64,000 bases of DNA from Erythrocercus mccallii (Eukaryota; Chordata; Aves; Passeriformes; Dicruridae): contig VZRG01002550.1 of assembly GCA_013397435.1 (NCBI GenBank), forward strand, positions 1-64,000, given 5' to 3'. Below the pieces are notes generated by a model. It made no database searches. It saw only the letters and a list, made by a program, of their open reading frames with translations, and was not told where the DNA came from. The position numbers and the translations under genes are program-made. Positions 48,591 through 62,140 of this stretch are shown one piece after another. Numbering within the stretch: the stretch's first letter is position 1; each line of letters opens with the position of its first letter.

Positions 48591-51500
48591 AAGATGCAAA
48601 GCTGTTTTTCACAACTGTGACATGAACTAGAAATTACAAACTCTTCAATAGTTTTGCACTTAGATTCTACTCTGAAATGCATCCTGAAGCATACTGTACA
48701 GGGACTTACTGATTTATTTATTGTGCCTATGTCCAGAGATCTCACATTTGTACAATGATAAATGCAGAGCTCTAGGGTCTGAAATTCTCTCTTTATAAAA
48801 AAAGTCTGCAACAAATACTTTACACACTGTTCTACCCCTATGTCTTAAAGGGCTACTTTACTTGGTAAAGAAAGTCATCCCTTATGACAGACAAGTCATA
48901 ATCAACTTTACACCCTCACAGGTCAGACTTTTATGTTAATACTACCAAAGAGGCTGAATCAGTGCTCCCAGCAGGAGGGGCATTTATCATCTGGGATCAT
49001 GCTCAGCAACCAAAGTATCATTGGCTTTTAGGAAAATTAGCAATATGAGCTGCAAGCAAACCCGAAGCACCTGCTGACAATAAGAGTCTCAGTTGTCCAT
49101 TACATTCATCATTTCCCTATTATAAGATATTCTTTTCATGACACAAAGTTAACTCAAGAGAGTTACAACATTAGAACAAATGACACATTTGTATTCAAGA
49201 AAAAATTACTGACAACTAGTAATTCTGCATGACTGTTTAAACAGAGTAATGAATGTTAAGAGAGGCCTTTAATGTTAATTTACAGTTTATACACTGGAGA
49301 TTTAAACTACTCAATATCACACAGTGTTTGACTGAATGTGCAAATCACTCATGATAAATGTAAAGCTATTCCTTCTATCTGACAATCTAATAAAACACTG
49401 CTTGGAAAATGAAATGTAATATATATTGTCAAAAATGTAGTGACTGCATATTCCAAGTGAAGGCCAAAATGTGAGGCAAGATGGAAATCTGGAATATTGC
49501 TAAACCTTTCAGGTTCCATAAAATAATAATTGACATTTTATACAGAACTATGAAGAGCATTTTGCTAAGTTTGAAAGCAGTGGAACAACTCCTGGCTATA
49601 CAGCAGAGCCAGTCCAAAAAGACACTCTACTGAAAATATCAGATCACTATGAGAACTTTCAGAGAAGTGCAATATTTGGTAACTTCACTGAAAACAGGGG
49701 CCATTGGAAGTAAACACTTATGGTGCTGTGTTAAAAGAGGAAACCTTTCAATAATAACAACATTAGGGCTATCTCCAAACTGATGAACCCTGTGTATAAC
49801 TTCAGCAAGGAAACTAGTTGCCTTCAAGCCCTGAGAGCTGCTCACATCCTTTTCACCTAGCAACTTATTCAAGTGCCTTGCTGAGCTGGTCTCTTTCCCT
49901 TCTTCCTCTGTATTTTGCTATCAGCCATCAAGAAACACGAGCCCTGTAACACCCTGAGTGCTGTGTACATTTGGTTTGGGTACAACAAAAATGCAGCAAC
50001 AATCAGATCTGTATTTTAGGTGCACATGAGCATTACACGTGTGTTTTTGAAATGCTTTGTTTTCACAGAGATTGAGAATTCTTAGGATAAAAATATTAAT
50101 TATAAACTTCAGAGAACCAAGACAATATCCTGAAAGCCACTGCAGAGATTGGAAAATACTACTTTCAACTTAACATATTTTGTGATTCTATACTTCAAAA
50201 TACAAAACTGTTTTTCCCCTACTTCCTTCTAGCAAAGTGGAAAACAGCTTTTATTGACATCTTAAAGCAAACCAGCTCTGAGCATTTTAAATAACTTAAT
50301 ACAAGGAAGCTCATCTTTGGCAATATAATCCCAACAGACATGAGTTCTGCTTAGTGAACTGTAAAGGCATCGTCAAAAATTTATTTTAGAAAATCTTTCA
50401 GAACTTGAAAGTTCTCCAGTTGACCCAAATTTTCTAAGCAAACATGAATTTATCCCACAACCTTAGTCCCAATCAATACCTATCAATTTTCAGATCATGA
50501 AACCCTTTCCTTCTTTGGGCTCAGCAAATAGTTTTTGTGGTAGATATTACTGTTCAGGAGAGCCAAACATGTTTCCTTGAATACTGGTTTATTCGTGTTT
50601 TGCTCTTGGTAACCTATACGTTTTTTACATCATGATCACATGGTACAGTGCAAGCTTCTGAACAGTACAAAAAGAAAACTTTGCCAATACATTAATTATC
50701 TCTCTCTTTATTCATGCCTTTCAAGTGATTAAAAGAGTAAGACAGCCTAGTGCAGGTGAATATCTCCTTCAACAGCCTTGTGGTGCAAGTAAAACTTCCA
50801 GGCTTAAAACTGCCTACTGAACATCCTGGCACGTGTTTGAAAATGCAGAGGATTTCTTCAAAAACCAAAATAATGCTAGTCAGCCCCAAGGTGGCAATCT
50901 ATGGCCCAGGTTTGTCCTTCCTCTGTGAAAGTGAGACTTTCCTGTGGTTACCCCAAGGGGGGTCAGGTGTCCATCTCCAGCTTTGGCTCTGCTCCTAACA
51001 GCTCCTTGGCACCACCAGCATGGGCCCACTACGGCTGCAGTGCTAGAAAAGCCATTAGCCAGGACTGTCTCACACTTCCATGGAATTCTGCAGGGAAAAC
51101 CCACATTGGAATTCCAATCCTTCCAGCCTTTCCACTGTAAACAGCCAGGCTGGCTTCCTCCCACACCAGCCCACCCTGGCTCTGGGCAGCCTTCCCTGCA
51201 CACACCAGGGGAGGCAGTGAGGGCTGCACAAGCTCTGCTGCGTGATGTGCAACAGGAATGATTCTGCTTACAAATAAACCTTCTTATTCCCACCAGCATC
51301 AGAGCAGAAGCGACATTTTCCCCAACTAATTCAGTGTTACTGGTCAACATTATTACCCTACAAAATCATATCTGAGGTATGGAAGAACAAATATTGCTTC
51401 AGGCCTCAGGGGCTCCCAAATCTGAGCATGTCAAATTAACATCATCCTTCTGAGGACCCAGCAGAGCTTGAAATTCTGGTGCAGGGAGCAGTAGAGAATA

Positions 51501-51715
51501 TCCAGGAGTGTTTTCCAGCTACTGTTCTACATCATTGTTTACCACAAAGCTGTCTGCTTCTGGTGTGCTACAGCAAAGGCAGATGGACATAAAAAAATAC
51601 AGTTACTTTATTGAATAAGGACTTGAGACTAGATGGAGCCTTACACCCAACAAGCTAAACACTGAAAGAAATAATCTTATGCCATGATTAGACATCATGC
51701 AAGTCTAAGACAAGT

Positions 51716-51729
51716 TATATATATATATA
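51716..51729. repeat. (TA)7 microsatellite
   Basis: Seven TA units in intergenic DNA, likely polymorphic. Confidence 0.9.
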
Positions 51730-54700
51730 AGTGAATTGAAACAGGATAATATCCCATAAGCATAATGATATTTCTTATTCCAGAGGTTAAGTTACTTTAG
51801 AATGCATGCCTGACTGGAAATGAAAATATAAAAGAGAAAATGACACGAATAAATGAATGATGAAGAAAGGAAAGGGGGAGCAAGGGCGGAAAAAAGGTGT
51901 GCCAAGGAGATTCAAATTGAAAAAGATCAGAAAGATATTCATAGCAACTGTAGGCTAAAACTCAAATTAAGCAGTGTGAGAAACTAAGAATTATCTCAAA
52001 GAACACTCCTAAAAACTTTACTGAGCCATCGATAGCCCTAACACTACTATACTGCAAATCTTAGGCATTCCACAGACTTAAAGGCAGGAACAGCGACCAG
52101 GTGAAAATAGACCAGATATAAAGAAAATTAAGAAAAAGGACCAAAGCTGAAAGGCTAATCCTCCAACAGCACAGTTGGAAAGCAATAAAAGCAATACAAA
52201 TGTTATGTGTGCAGAAGGGTGGAAAAATGACTGAAGATGTAAGTTCTTCAGTCCTCTTATTTCATCTCTCCCTCTTTCACCAGCTATTCATTTTGTTCAC
52301 CCAGTTGTCTCTTACACCCTCCCTGGTTTACCTTTAAGATGGAAACTTTATTTTTCCTATCCCTTGAGGTAACGCAATTATAAAGTCCTATTCTCCCTCT
52401 GCATGATATCCACACCCAGCGCAATTTTAAATAATTCTTCAAAAAGGAACTAATGTGGTGCAAGATTGCATGAACTACATAGCTTCTACCCCAAGTAGTG
52501 ATCACGCCCAAAACCAGGGGTCAAACCCATTGCAATATCCTTTAGGCACTTTATACTACAGATGCTAAGAGCAAGAGCTCACGTATTTTTTACTACAGGA
52601 ACCAAGAGGAGGAAAAATCCTGAAGAAAAGCTCCAGAACCATTCTCAGCGAGGCTGACAAGAGGGTTTCAGTGCCAGGCAGCAACATCATACGAGCACTC
52701 TGTCTGGTGGTTTTATCTCACAGTGAGCATGAGCCTTCAGAGGCTTGGGCACACAGGACTGCACTGCTCCAGGAGGGGCCAGCACACAGGCCAGCACACC
52801 AAAGCACACCCTAAATCCAAGCCCTCTCTTTTCACCCTTTGCACATATTCCCACAGCCTGGGGCAGCTCCCTCATGCAGCCCATGGGAGAGCTCACGTTT
52901 AACTGCAGCAAACCAAGCAGACATTTCCAGCTGGCAGAGCAGGGAATGTGGTGCTGCTCTCTTGCTCTTTCATGGTCCAGGCACGTTTTCCTGCTGGCAC
53001 TCAGAGAGTACTGCTGCCACTGCTGATTAGAGAAGTGACTGGAGCACCTTATCTGATGAAAGCTAATGTGAAGTGGACACTTGAGACAAGTACTCCACTT
53101 TCTGCTGAATGAACCATCAGGCCCATGCAAAAAAATAAAAAAATGCTGTTCTATTTCTTAACTGTTTTGTTTACTGCAAGAATCTGTCTACAACCACCGA
53201 GCCCCTGATATTTGCAGACCTAAACATCAGTAATGGAGATCTGTTAGGAACCCTCAAACTCCCTATATTTGGCTCAGAACAAGCATCCTCCCCCTCTGCA
53301 CGAGCTCTCCCATATGCTATCATCTGACAGGGTTCCCCACTGACCTGGTTCACAGGAAAACTGCAGTGGTCTATCCCTGAACTGAAATTTTCAAGCACTG
53401 GAAGAGAATTCTGTAAAAAGTCAAGTACATGGATACGGATTCCCCAATTCTTGGTGTAGTTCAGGTGCTCTGGGAGGGTAACTGTAAACTACAGTTGCCA
53501 AAAATTAACTTTCACCTAAAAAAAACCACATACACCTAAGGAGCACTACTGGCATATGTTTGTAACCAAAGGTAGGTATTCCAGCTGAACTTCACAAGAA
53601 ATACAACTCTTATGGCTATTTTACAGAAATCTCTACCTTCTGTACATACAACTATAGAAGTAATTTGTAATATTCCTTCCTGCTCAATATCCTCAATGAA
53701 TACCTAGTGACACACTTAGTGTGTCCTATAAAGATACAGTCAAAAACAAAGTTTCAATGCATTTGCATGAAGTAATAATAATTTTAAAAGTTTATAAACT
53801 TGGTTTATCTCCCAACATAACCAGCTCTGAGGAAATCTGGTTTATTCCACAGACAGTTGAAACTCTTTAGAGTCTGGTTAACAAGGTTTACTAGAGAAAA
53901 ACAAAGATACATTGGTACCCTTAAAAATAGCCAGAGTTCATAATTCAGTTCGTATGGCTCCTCAAAAGATTTAGAAATGGTTGCATCATGAGGATTATCT
54001 GAACCACCTCAGACTTCCACTAGGTGCTTTTGTTATAAAAACATGTTCAACATAGCATGCAATGGAAGTAAGGAAAACCACTAGAGAAAAAAATTTTGCC
54101 TTTAGGACTTTCCAGATTATTTCTAGACAAGTCAATGTCTTCTGATTACTTAGAAAGTTATTTCAGTATCCCTGAACCTGCCTAACCACAGTGGTGACTG
54201 ACCTGAGCCAGCAAACAGTCCATGAAATCACACTTCTCCAGCCTTGAGGGCTGGGGCAGGGAAGATACAGAAGCTGTTTACAGAGTACAGCCTCCCCTTT
54301 GCCACTTCCCCCTTCATTTCTTACAGAAACCTGATCGAGGAAAGGTTGGAGCAGCATACAATAACCTCCCATCCATCCTCTCTACTAAATTCATTTTTTA
54401 CAAGTACAAAGCTGTCCAATGATTTGCTTCATGTTAAACTGAGACAATTTTTGAAAGAGAGTCTAAACTTAAGCTCCTAAAATTCATGGGCTTCTCATTA
54501 AATAATTTTGCAGCTGATGAATACTGAAGAATTTACACTGAAACCTATTATAGCCCTAAAGTCACACTGAAACCAGCCCATAGAAGAGCCAAAACACTCA
54601 CTGCTCCCGGCAGAGCCTCCATGACAAAAATACAGCATAAAATACACCTTATTTTGATTGGCACAATAAGCTCCCTATTCCAGGAATGAAACTGATTTTA

Positions 54701-57700
54701 TCACAGAGTGACTCAGCTTCTGTGTAAGGAATAAATTAGCAACTGAAACAGGACTGACCTCCTTCAGGCCATTGGTGCTGGATTTGGTTTGGAGGGTTTT
54801 TTTATTTCTTTTTTTCTCTTTTGAAGGCTATCTGGGGTGGACCAGGCTAGGCCTGAGGAGAGATGACCTCATCTCTTGTTCAGCCTCCCAGCCAAGGTGG
54901 TGTGGAACAGCCTGTGTGAATTCTCAGCAGAGCCACAATCTGTGTGAAAGCCCCGTGTGTTGCAGCTTAGTTTCCCTTGGCTGCTCCAGCATATGCCTTC
55001 TGTATGATTTGGCCTCAAGCTCAGAACAGCCCTGGTTGATAGGGATTTTTTCTGAAACTTCTATACAAAAAGGTATCACTTCAGGACACAATAGTGCAAG
55101 GCTTGAGAAGAGGTTGCTAGCATTAACCCATGCTTGAAGTTCCTGGATTCTTTGTGGTTTTAACAGCCAGGATTTATGCGCGTAGAGAGGCCTGGTTGGG
55201 ACTCAGTTTATTTAGAAGAACTTTCACCATCTGTTCTTCCAAATCCTGAAAACATGAAGAAAATACACTTCACAAGCAGCTACAAACACAGATGAGCTCT
55301 GCAGTTTATACTGGAATATGCTGCATACAGGGAAAACAATTCATAACATCTCTGAGGTTTCTCCTTCAGGCATAAATTGAGGACTGAAGTGCTAATGCTT
55401 TCACTTTTTGGCACAGTGAAAGAATTCTCCAGTTTACATGAATTCACCATCATACATCTTCATACTATGAGGCAGAGACCCAAACACTTTAAGATGACTT
55501 AAAAGATTTTCTAATTAAACTGGTCAACTTCACTAATATATCACCTGTCATCACATAGTTCTTACAGATGCTTTTCTGTTACCTAGACACTAAAATACCT
55601 GAATAATTAGCAAGCTAAGCTACAGCTACAACATTTTTTAAACACTTTCAAACCACAGTCCAATGAAGAAAATTCATGAATATCTACTTTCCTTAAAGTA
55701 CAGCCTCCAGCCCTTATCCTTAGCTTTTCAACCCATTTCCACCCAGTTGACAAATGATGCCTCAGCAAACTCTGCCCCAGTTTTCCAGACATTATAGGTA
55801 TCAGTTGCGTAACTGCTGGGGATAAGGCATTGGAGCTTCCCTAAGCAGATCTCTGTGAAGGACCCCTCAAAGGATGACCTGCTCCGCAAGCTCCCAAGGA
55901 AGAAGGAGCCTTCCCACACCTGCAGGGACAGCAGCCATTCCAGGCAGACAAGAAATACACCCTTCCCACTCTCCTCCTGCAAGGACTCGTATTTCCATAC
56001 TTTACTCCCAGGTAAACTGGTTTGACAAGAAGCCACCACCCCTGAAGGCTGCAGAAGCAAATCCCTCATTCCCAGCATTTTTCCTCCGTGTGTGCTGTTG
56101 CAGTGTTATGCTGATGCTGCCCTGAGGATGGCAAACTGTTCTTCACAGGCCTGCTTTTCCTGCCTGTCATCTTTAGAAGGGCCAGATCTGCCTCAAGACC
56201 CGTGAAAAATATTGTGTGTACAAAGGGGAGGGTCAGCAAACAACATCCTTTTGAGGGTAGCCATAAACTCTCCTGCCCCCAGAATCAGTCATGTTCTTTA
56301 TTGTCTCCCTCTATAGATAGAATATTCTTTCTTGTTCTCAATAGTACAGAAAATTGGCAAAGTCAGTGCAAAAGTTGACAGGAAAGAGAACCGTGGTCTT
56401 GGTATTCACTGATGGTTCATCTTCTACGCTTATTTCTTCTTGGACAATCATACCTTTGCTGTCCCACTGCAGTGCTGACCATAGGTTATGGAATTCAGAG
56501 TGACTCAGGCATAGTTAAATTATCTCTTGTTTTTGCAGGGCACTTGCTGTAGAACTGGCCAAAAATACCACTCAGATGTTTTGCAACAAAAAAGTAGATT
56601 TGCATCAAAATCAAAGACTGTAAAATACTGCACTGATTTCGTCAAAGGTTCCATGTAACAGAAGTCTAACACTAATCATTTTGATTGTTTTGGATAAAAT
56701 TTTGCCCATTTATTATTAATTTTATGCATTAAAAATTAATATAGAGTGATGCTATTTGCCCATATACTATACACAAATTCACAAGCAAATCTTAAAATAA
56801 TTCAGTTATGAAACAACAATACTTAATGTCCTCATGAGAAATTTTAGGCATTTATTCTAGTACAGAAGGGGAAGAAATATTTCAGATAGAAGAAATATTT
56901 GTCCCCTCTAGGATTAACCATCATAAAACACCAACATGTCTCTTTGAACCTTAGCTAACAGTGTTTTTAGACTGCTTCCATCCCAACTACTACAGCCCAT
57001 CTGGGGATGCAGGACATGCACAGGGCCTCCCAGATAAGAAAGGAGAACTATCTCTCTGCTCCAGCCAGTGACAGGATAGTAAAGAATGTCATTTATCACA
57101 TGAACTCCAGCAGTCTCAAACCAGCTCACTTCCTCTCTTTCCTGGCTCCCCGTCAGCTTCACCCAAATAAGCTCCATCCCACAGCAATAATCTTTTTCCA
57201 TGACAAGCCCCCAAAACCCCCAGAGGTTTAAATGGGAACATGAAAACAAAGCCAGGAAATTCACACTAGTTAAAGGAAGGACAACTGTCTATTAATATGA
57301 TCACGAGCAAAAGCATCTGTCAAATTATTTTTTTTAATATAATCCTAATTTCAGGCTTCACTTCAGTTTATGTATACATTAAAGAAAAACTTCTTGCATA
57401 AATTATGCACTATGAATTAAACATCCAGCTGCACACAGCTGACAGATTTCTATTAAAAAGTAAAGTAAGTAATTTATATAAGCTATTCTTTTGGTAAACA
57501 TTCATTTGTATCCTATTCCAGGGAAAAAGGATATTTTCAAGTGTCACATATCTTCATGTCAAGAGGAAACCTATACAATAGGAATCATATTTGGCAGAAC
57601 TCAGCACATTCCCTCGATTTGCAAAGTTGGCGTTTAAGAGTTATTTTGGTTTGGTGTTTTGTTTAAGAAAAGTTTTGGGGAAAAAAAGAATGTATCTAAC

Positions 57701-58758
57701 AAAGTTTATTAAAAAAAGAAAAAACACTTTTTTGAAGAGACAGAATATATGAATCCTTCCCCCAGTAAAATCACTTCGAGTATAAAACCAGGAGTTCTAG
57801 GTTTAGAAGAAAACACTTTAATTTTCTTCAAAGTTTCTCTTGGACAAACGAAAAAATCTTTTTCAAACCAAACAGCAGAAAAGTGCTTTTTTTTCCTCCA
57901 CAAAATCTAATTTGTTATTGCTCAAAAGAAAGCCGCGTGCACAAAAGTAACTGAGAAGCATCAGTTTCCCTTTTTTTCGCCTTGCTTTTTTTCCCCATCT
58001 TTTAAAACGATTTAGTGCAATTAGGACATTTTAAAACCTGAAGCATTATCCAGTCTGAGGGAGGCCAGAGGAGTTCACACCCACAGCCCTAAGGTGCAGA
58101 GGAGAGCAGGCTCTGGGCACAGGGCTCCGGACAAGCTGCAGCACCCCCAGGCTGCAGCCCTGCCTGCCCAGCACTGGGAAACCCTCCCAGCCACCCCAGC
58201 TGGGACACCCAGGCAGCTCTCACATCCTCCCACCTGTATTTCCACTGCTGATGACACAGATGCTGCTGGCAGCCCTCACGACAGCCCTGAGATACCTAAG
58301 ATCTAATCATCCTGATTCTCAGATGTAAGCAAAATAGGTGTGGCTCACCGTAGGAGAAGGTTATGGGGAACCAGTGTGATTTTAATTTCAGATCTGCCTG
58401 CTAAAATCTTAATCTGTGCATTAGCCCAGCTCCAGGTTTAGCATTATGTGTAAAAAACTTAATCCTGACAATTTAGTTCCAGCAGGCAGTATTCTTGCAT
58501 GAAGAAAAGGGCCTGCCATGAACAGTGGCAATTACCTTGTAAATGTTTCCCTTTCTGTGGTGCTGCTTTCTCCTGTCCTGCATCAGTGGCTTGAATTCAA
58601 ATACCTAAAGTAGCTTTTACAACAATCTGGAGAATGGAATGGTGCATACATCTGAACAGAGCAGCCAATTTCTCTAATGCACTTGCCAATTGGTTTTTCT
58701 GAGAAAATATATCCTTCTGTCTAGGAACCTGGTTTGCATCTTTATACTTCACAGGGGA

Positions 58759-58774
58759 TTTTTTTTTTTTTTTT
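58759..58774 (+). repeat. T16 homopolymer
   Basis: An uninterrupted T16 in intergenic sequence. On the minus strand it would be an A tail, but the sequence to its right is not recognised as a retrocopy. Confidence 0.9.
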
Positions 58775-59830
58775 GAAGGAAGGGGACCTGTTTGATTTCA
58801 GAGGTTTAAAAACTCTGAATGCAAACATCAAGTAATTTCACTGAACTTTTAACTTAAAGGGGATAACACCAAAAATATCCAGTCTGCCTTTCACCCTAAA
58901 GCACCGCCTTCCTTTGCACCTGGGGATCAGACGTATAAATGGAGCCTCCTCTTCATCATATTTTGGGGAATGTAGCTTAGAAAGTTTACGAGGACAGGCA
59001 TGCCAGCCACATGTCACTGTGCATGTGTCTGGCCTCCTTTGCCAGTGCTGCCAAGCAACCCAGCCACGGGGAAGGCAGTGCCTGCCCTCAGCTGAACTCA
59101 GCCATGCTGTGGTACAGGGAGGCGAAGCTGTGAGAGCTTTTGGAATCATTTTTTCTGCTGAAGCAGAAGATGAACTCAAGGTCAGTGCTCCAAGGAGTAG
59201 GAGGACAGGGGACTTAGGCACGGCTGTTACACAGCTGGGATGTTAGTAAAAGCAGTTAAAGGAGAACATTTCTGAGAGTGGGTTTATTCACTGATGTTTT
59301 CTTGCTGGCTGAACCATTATTACAGAGGACATGCCATATAATGCATTCCTGCTCTGTTTTCTGGCCTCCAGAGGGGGGAGTGGTGTTTTGGTTTTGTGAG
59401 TTTTTAATTTCCTCCTATCCCCACCCCACTCAAAATATTAATTAGGAAACTGACAACTTGAATTCACCTAGTCTTACTCAACAAAGCAACAAATTGTGTT
59501 TGCTGGAAGCAATTCTGTGCAAATCAACAACCATTAGATAACTGAGGGGTCTCATTTACTCCAACAAAAATCTGTTGCTTTGCCCCTGTTGTATGACAAG
59601 CTGCAGATGGGCCAGGGAATGTGTGTTCAGATGGATAGAATTATGGTGGGTTTACATTCAGAGCAGCAGAGAGCTGAGGCTGAACACTACAAATAAAAAC
59701 TGACCCATCTGGTGGGAGCAGATTGCATCAGAATCTGCTCCTTACTTCTCTTGCAAAAACTCCACACAATAGACAACAGTCACACTCAGAGGAACAAGCT
59801 TTGTGCTACCAGTTCTGGGAGTGGACAGAT

Positions 59831-59854
59831 CTTGGTTTCTTGCAAGAAACCAAG
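59831..59854. repeat. perfect 24-bp palindrome without spacer
   Basis: CTTGGTTTCTTG is followed immediately by its exact reverse complement CAAGAAACCAAG. The core TTCTTGCAAGAA has the dyad form of some transcription-factor sites (compare C/EBP TTGCAA or spaced TTC/GAA pairs), but binding is only inference. No larger inverted repeat surrounds it. Confidence 0.85.
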
Positions 59855-62126
59855 GCCTAAAGTATCTCTACCTCAAGTTTGAAAAGGTTGGAAATTACAG
59901 TTTGAGTCTCCTATTGCAACTCTGGTTTTGATTCTTTCCTTCATCTCTTCACCTTGTTTCTTAGATCTGAAGCCATAGATGCCTACGCATGCCCATAGCT
60001 TGGAAAGCTCCTGCCAGGGAGCAGGGCAGTGACCCAAATCTCTGCCACACATGCCAGCACTCAGCATGAGGCACAAACAAAATGATAACCCCAGTCTCAC
60101 TGAACATGCTGGTCTCAGACCATCATACCATCACCAGCTACTGCCAGGATCAGGGGATCAGTGTTTCAGCTTTCCCACTTCTAAAAGAGCCAGTTGCTGG
60201 CATGGTCTGTCTCTTCCTCAGAATGTGCCAGTGGCACATAGGCTCCATTGAAAGACCATACTTCATCATATAAAGCCTAAATTTTTCTTCCCTAATTTCA
60301 ATCTGTTGCTCCCAGCATGTTGCTCATTATGGAAATGAAGCCTCCTTCTTCTTGGAAATTACTCCCTTCAGAAACTTGAAGATTTTAATGTTCTCACAGA
60401 AAATGAGTTTAATTTTTACACTTTTTTAAATGGCCCAAGCCAAGTTCACCTCAGCTGGGAAAGAATATGAGCCAAGGAAAGCCTTTCTCTTGACTTCTAC
60501 TTTTTAGAGTGAAAATTTAATCAGAGAAGTGGTACTTTCAGCCCTTATACCTTTACAGGCTTGTGTAAAGCAATGGACAAATATTTCATTTAGAACAACC
60601 TAATTTTTCTTGCTGAAGCAGCTGACTCTCCATGGGAATACATCTCTTACAGTTTCTCAGAAAGATGGACAGGAGCATTCTCTGTCAGAAGTTACCAAGA
60701 GCTCATTATTAGTGTTGAGCTAAATAACAGCAGTGTCCCCTGGTCTTGCAGTGCTATAGGACTGAGTCAAAAAAAACCATTACCACTCACTGAATCAAAA
60801 GAATCATTTTAGAGTAATTTTTTGGATAGCTATTTGTCTGGGGATGTCTAGCAGTGCTTTCCTTTAGCTGTCGACAAAACAGCCAGAGTTGAAAACACTA
60901 TGAACTGTAAATAAAACAGAATAGCACCACTACTTGCTTTGAAACCGCTTCTTTTTCCTGCCCCAGCAGAGATGTGCATAACCTGACTGAACATACCCAT
61001 TTGTTCAGTAAGGCTGCTGGCTGTTTCCACCCCTCCAGACAAAGAGCTGATTATTTCCTCTCATGTTAACGACTATTCCTATAGGCAGGTAGGCTGCCAT
61101 CTCTCTCTCTCATCACTACCTTTCCCTTTCACAAAAAGAAAGGTCCCTCCCTGTGGCACTGAGGGGAACACAGAGCCCTTTGCACTGTCTGCAATACTTG
61201 CCTGGCAAAAAAAGGCCAGGGCTTTTACTGCTCTGAATACCCCCTCCTGAGACCCACTATGTTGTCAATTCTTTTACCCAGCCCCAATACCATCCCCTTT
61301 GTGAAGGCCTAAAAGGCAAATCCATCCTTGGTGTAACACTGCTGCCTTCAGTATAGTAGAGCTGAATTTGGACCAAGCTTTGGTTTGATTTGCTTTAAAA
61401 GCTTCTTTGCCCATGTGTATAATTATTACAGGCAGATTCCTTCTTTCCCAATACTAAACCTCATCTCTCTACCTGCTATTTCATCTTAACACAGTCGTCT
61501 GAGTTATAGACATGCCTACATGAAGCAGATCAATAGATGCTCTCCCATCCCTGCCAGTAATAATTCTTTATCAGATATGTCTTTGCCACTTGCCTTTTTA
61601 ATGTTTTTTTGTAGGAGGTAAGGGGGCTGGAAAGTATTTTTGTTAATTTGGTGTCTTTGTTTATGATAGATGGAAAGCTTGCCAACAACGCACCAAATGC
61701 TCTCTAATTAAAGTCAGTTCAGTGGCTCTGATTAGATGAATTGTGACTGACTTCTAAACCCTTCACATCTCAGCCATAAATCCCTCCTGCTCCCCAGTCA
61801 CCTGCAGTGATGACTAACGCCAGGTTCCCCTAGTTACACTGGAAAAGGGAAAGTTGCTTGGGGATTAGACAAAGTCTGCTGCCTCCAGCTTATTTTCAGG
61901 ATTTCAGGCCCATGAAAAGAATTAAATATTATGAAAGAAACCATATTAACTACATTTGCTCCTATCTTTTCATTCCTGGCTGTGTTAAGTGCTGTACACA
62001 GCTCATTTTATTTTCAGTTGATATTAACTGCCATTTCCTGACATGCTCTCTTCCATTCATTTCCTGATTCATTTGTCATTATCATTCACACGTGAAGACT
62101 TCCACTGCAGTAGCCAGCATCCCTTT

Positions 62127-62140
62127 AAAAAAAAAAAAAA
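62127..62140 (+). repeat. A14 homopolymer
   Basis: An uninterrupted A14 in intergenic sequence, preceded by CCCTTT. No retroposed element is recognised upstream. Confidence 0.9.

Noticed and set aside
50880..51350. 156-codon minus-strand open frame
   Set aside because: It overlaps several plus-strand frames in a GC-richer patch, with no recognised motif.
52687..53130. 147-codon minus-strand open frame
   Set aside because: Same pattern of overlapping frames on both strands in a GC-richer patch, and no recognisable protein.
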